A stretch of DNA of 7,645 bases, from NCBI GenBank assembly GCA_021812865.1, contig JAKAMP010000119.1:1-7645 (forward strand), written 5' to 3'. This DNA is from Bacteroidota bacterium. Lineage in GTDB: Bacteria; Bacteroidota; Bacteroidia; Bacteroidales; JAAYUG01. This document shows, piece by piece, positions 6,617 through 7,645 of the stretch. Positions within the stretch are counted from its first letter, which is position 1; each line of letters starts with the position of its first letter. Below the pieces are notes generated by a model. It saw only the letters and a program-made list of their open reading frames with translations. It was not told where the DNA came from and made no database searches. The position numbers and the translations under genes were made by a program.

Positions 6617-6875
6617 GGGGAGGATAATAAATTCCTGAGAGCATGTGATCAGTATTTCCCGAGAAGCTTTTCTTTACAGGTATGAGAACCATCATTCAAT
6701 GGTCATACAATGGTCAAACGATGGGTGCCTCGTTTAATAAACAGGAATGTAAGCGAAAATCGCATAGCCAAAGGTCAACTGTCGTTAAAAGCAAGCTGCA
6801 GCCTGAAAACTGAGGCAGACCAAATTGGTATTTCCCATTCGGGGGCATTCTGATTCACATTCTTGCAGTGAATTT
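6617..6875. other. Convergent intergenic region, no gene seen
   Basis: This stretch lies between the 3' ends of the mprF-like gene (+) and the GH127-type gene (-). I see no coding sequence or clear bidirectional terminator. The best stem, GCCT...AGGC around 6791-6813, is only four pairs. The one notable structure is the short repeat at 6687-6725, listed separately. Confidence 0.5.
6687..6725. repeat. Short direct repeat CAATGGTCA with 11-base period and a small inverted repeat
   Basis: CAATGGTCA occurs at 6697-6705 and again at 6708-6716, exactly 11 bases apart, about one helical turn. A degenerate third copy, CGATGGGTG, follows at 6719-6727 in the same phase. ACCAT at 6688-6692 and ATGGT at 6699-6703 form a five-pair inverted repeat around a six-base loop. 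The helical phasing is what a regulator-binding site could look like, but the position downstream of both flanking genes makes that unlikely; chance is possible. Confidence 0.4.
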
Positions 6876-7645
6876 TCACTCAACCGCCCACTCGTATACC
6901 CCGCTGGAATATTTCTTGTTCAGTTTCACGCACAGGCGCATGGCGCTGGTGTTTACAGGCTGGAAGCGCATGCTGTCCCAAGCGTTCCGGGTGGTTTTGT
7001 ATGCCATTTCTGCCTTCACCGGTTTCCAGGCTCCCTTGTCGAGGTATTGCAGTTCCCAGGTATCGGGAATACGACAGCCTCCGTATGGACGATCGTCAAA
7101 CCAGTACACCTTTGAAGAAGATACGGTTTCCGGTTTGCTGAAATCATACTGTATCCAAGCCCAGCGATTGCTATCGGGCCACCAGTGGTAATAGAGCACT
7201 CCGGTATCATTGGAGCTGTCGGGCACCCACTGATCATTCACCGCCTTCAGGGCATTGGTCATCTTGTCGGCTGTTACCTTGCTGAGCGTGGCAATGGTAG
7301 GTGCGGGGAGGGGGTGAGCGCTCGATTTTTCCACCGGGAGCCATACCATCATCTCTCCCGGTCCGCGGTTACACCAGCTGTAATACGGCACGAGCCCGGC
7401 CTCACGAGAACTGTCGGCCTGCACGGTGCCTTGCATATCCCTCCAGGTAAGGTCTGCGCTGGTGCTGAGGAAGTCAATTCCATTCAGGAGGGAGGGATTG
7501 TAGGATGCTTTTACCTGGTTTTTCGGGTCGAACATAAGGCTCAGCACATGTCCGTTTTTGTTATCAGGCCATTCTGCACAGTACATTACGGGACCTCTTT
7601 GCAGTGCAAGCTTACCTTTGTCGGCCACCACTTTATCGTTGGCTG
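6876..7645 (-). CDS. C-terminal part of a GH127-family glycoside hydrolase (probable beta-L-arabinofuranosidase), 5' end outside window
   Basis: The minus frame is open from the right window edge to TGA at 6876-6878, about 255 residues. It begins NDKVVADKGKLALQRGPVMY with CAEW following, the conserved segment after the catalytic barrel of GH127 (DUF1680) enzymes, which release terminal beta-L-arabinofuranose from plant arabinans and hydroxyproline-linked glycans. Catalytic residues lie upstream and are not seen. GEMMVWLP (residues ~96-103) closes the beta-sandwich. The last ~120 residues, with WIQYDFSKPETVSSSKVYWF, a GGCRIPDTWELQY stretch and SSGVYEWAVE, look like a F5/8 type C (galactose-binding-like) domain, common at the end of Bacteroidota members. 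The first available start, GTG at 7629-7631, is internal, so the gene clearly continues to the right. It faces the mprF-like gene and probably belongs to a plant-glycan utilisation locus starting beyond the window. Confidence 0.82.
   Translation of the reverse strand, partial: ANDKVVADKGKLALQRGPVMYCAEWPDNKNGHVLSLMFDPKNQVKASYNPSLLNGIDFLSTSADLTWRDMQGTVQADSSREAGLVPYYSWCNRGPGEMMVWLPVEKSSAHPLPAPTIATLSKVTADKMTNALKAVNDQWVPDSSNDTGVLYYHWWPDSNRWAWIQYDFSKPETVSSSKVYWFDDRPYGGCRIPDTWELQYLDKGAWKPVKAEMAYKTTRNAWDSMRFQPVNTSAMRLCVKLNKKYSSGVYEWAVE

Overview
The window looks like a chromosomal or metagenomic segment from a member of the Bacteroidota, probably a Bacteroidales-type gut, sediment or digester organism. 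Three things point that way. Protein start codons are not preceded by Shine-Dalgarno sequences. A perfect TAnnTTTG-type -7 element lies just upstream of the mprF-like gene. The gene content (GH127-type glycosidase, a Bacteroidota-style lipoprotein, an MprF-like flippase/synthetase) also fits. The genus cannot be named from sequence alone.

Layout. Positions 1-78 appear to be the right end of an IS200/IS605-type element: the last codons of a tnpB-like gene with a hairpin just before the end. It is joined directly to the C-terminal fragment of a HD-domain phosphohydrolase gene (79-333, +), so that gene seems to be interrupted. Converging on it from the minus strand is a decayed ABC-2 transporter permease (343-1404). 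It has lost its start and first membrane segment and carries a premature TGA ten codons before what looks like its original end. So the first 1.4 kb is a zone of gene decay. Next on the minus strand is an intact putative lipoprotein of unknown function (1486-2739). A 190-base divergent intergenic region separates it from a secreted polysaccharide deacetylase on the plus strand (2930-3796). After a 237-base gap comes the largest gene, an 860-residue MprF-like membrane protein (4034-6616, +), preceded by a good Bacteroidota promoter match. A 259-base convergent intergenic region with a short 11-base-spaced repeat leads to the C-terminal third or so of a GH127-type beta-L-arabinofuranosidase (6876 to the right edge, -), which is cut by the window.

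How the genes may work together. The deacetylase and the MprF-like protein both belong to families that alter the surface (glycan deacetylation; aminoacylation and flipping of anionic phospholipid). Side by side in the same orientation they suggest an envelope-modification pair, although the gap and the separate promoter argue against a tight operon. The lipoprotein may also act at the envelope. The GH127 enzyme belongs to plant-glycan degradation and is probably functionally separate. I found no rRNA, tRNA, CRISPR array or clearly new multi-gene defence system. The most notable points are the transposon/host-gene junction, the permease pseudogene with its TGA, and the deacetylase's altered catalytic motif.
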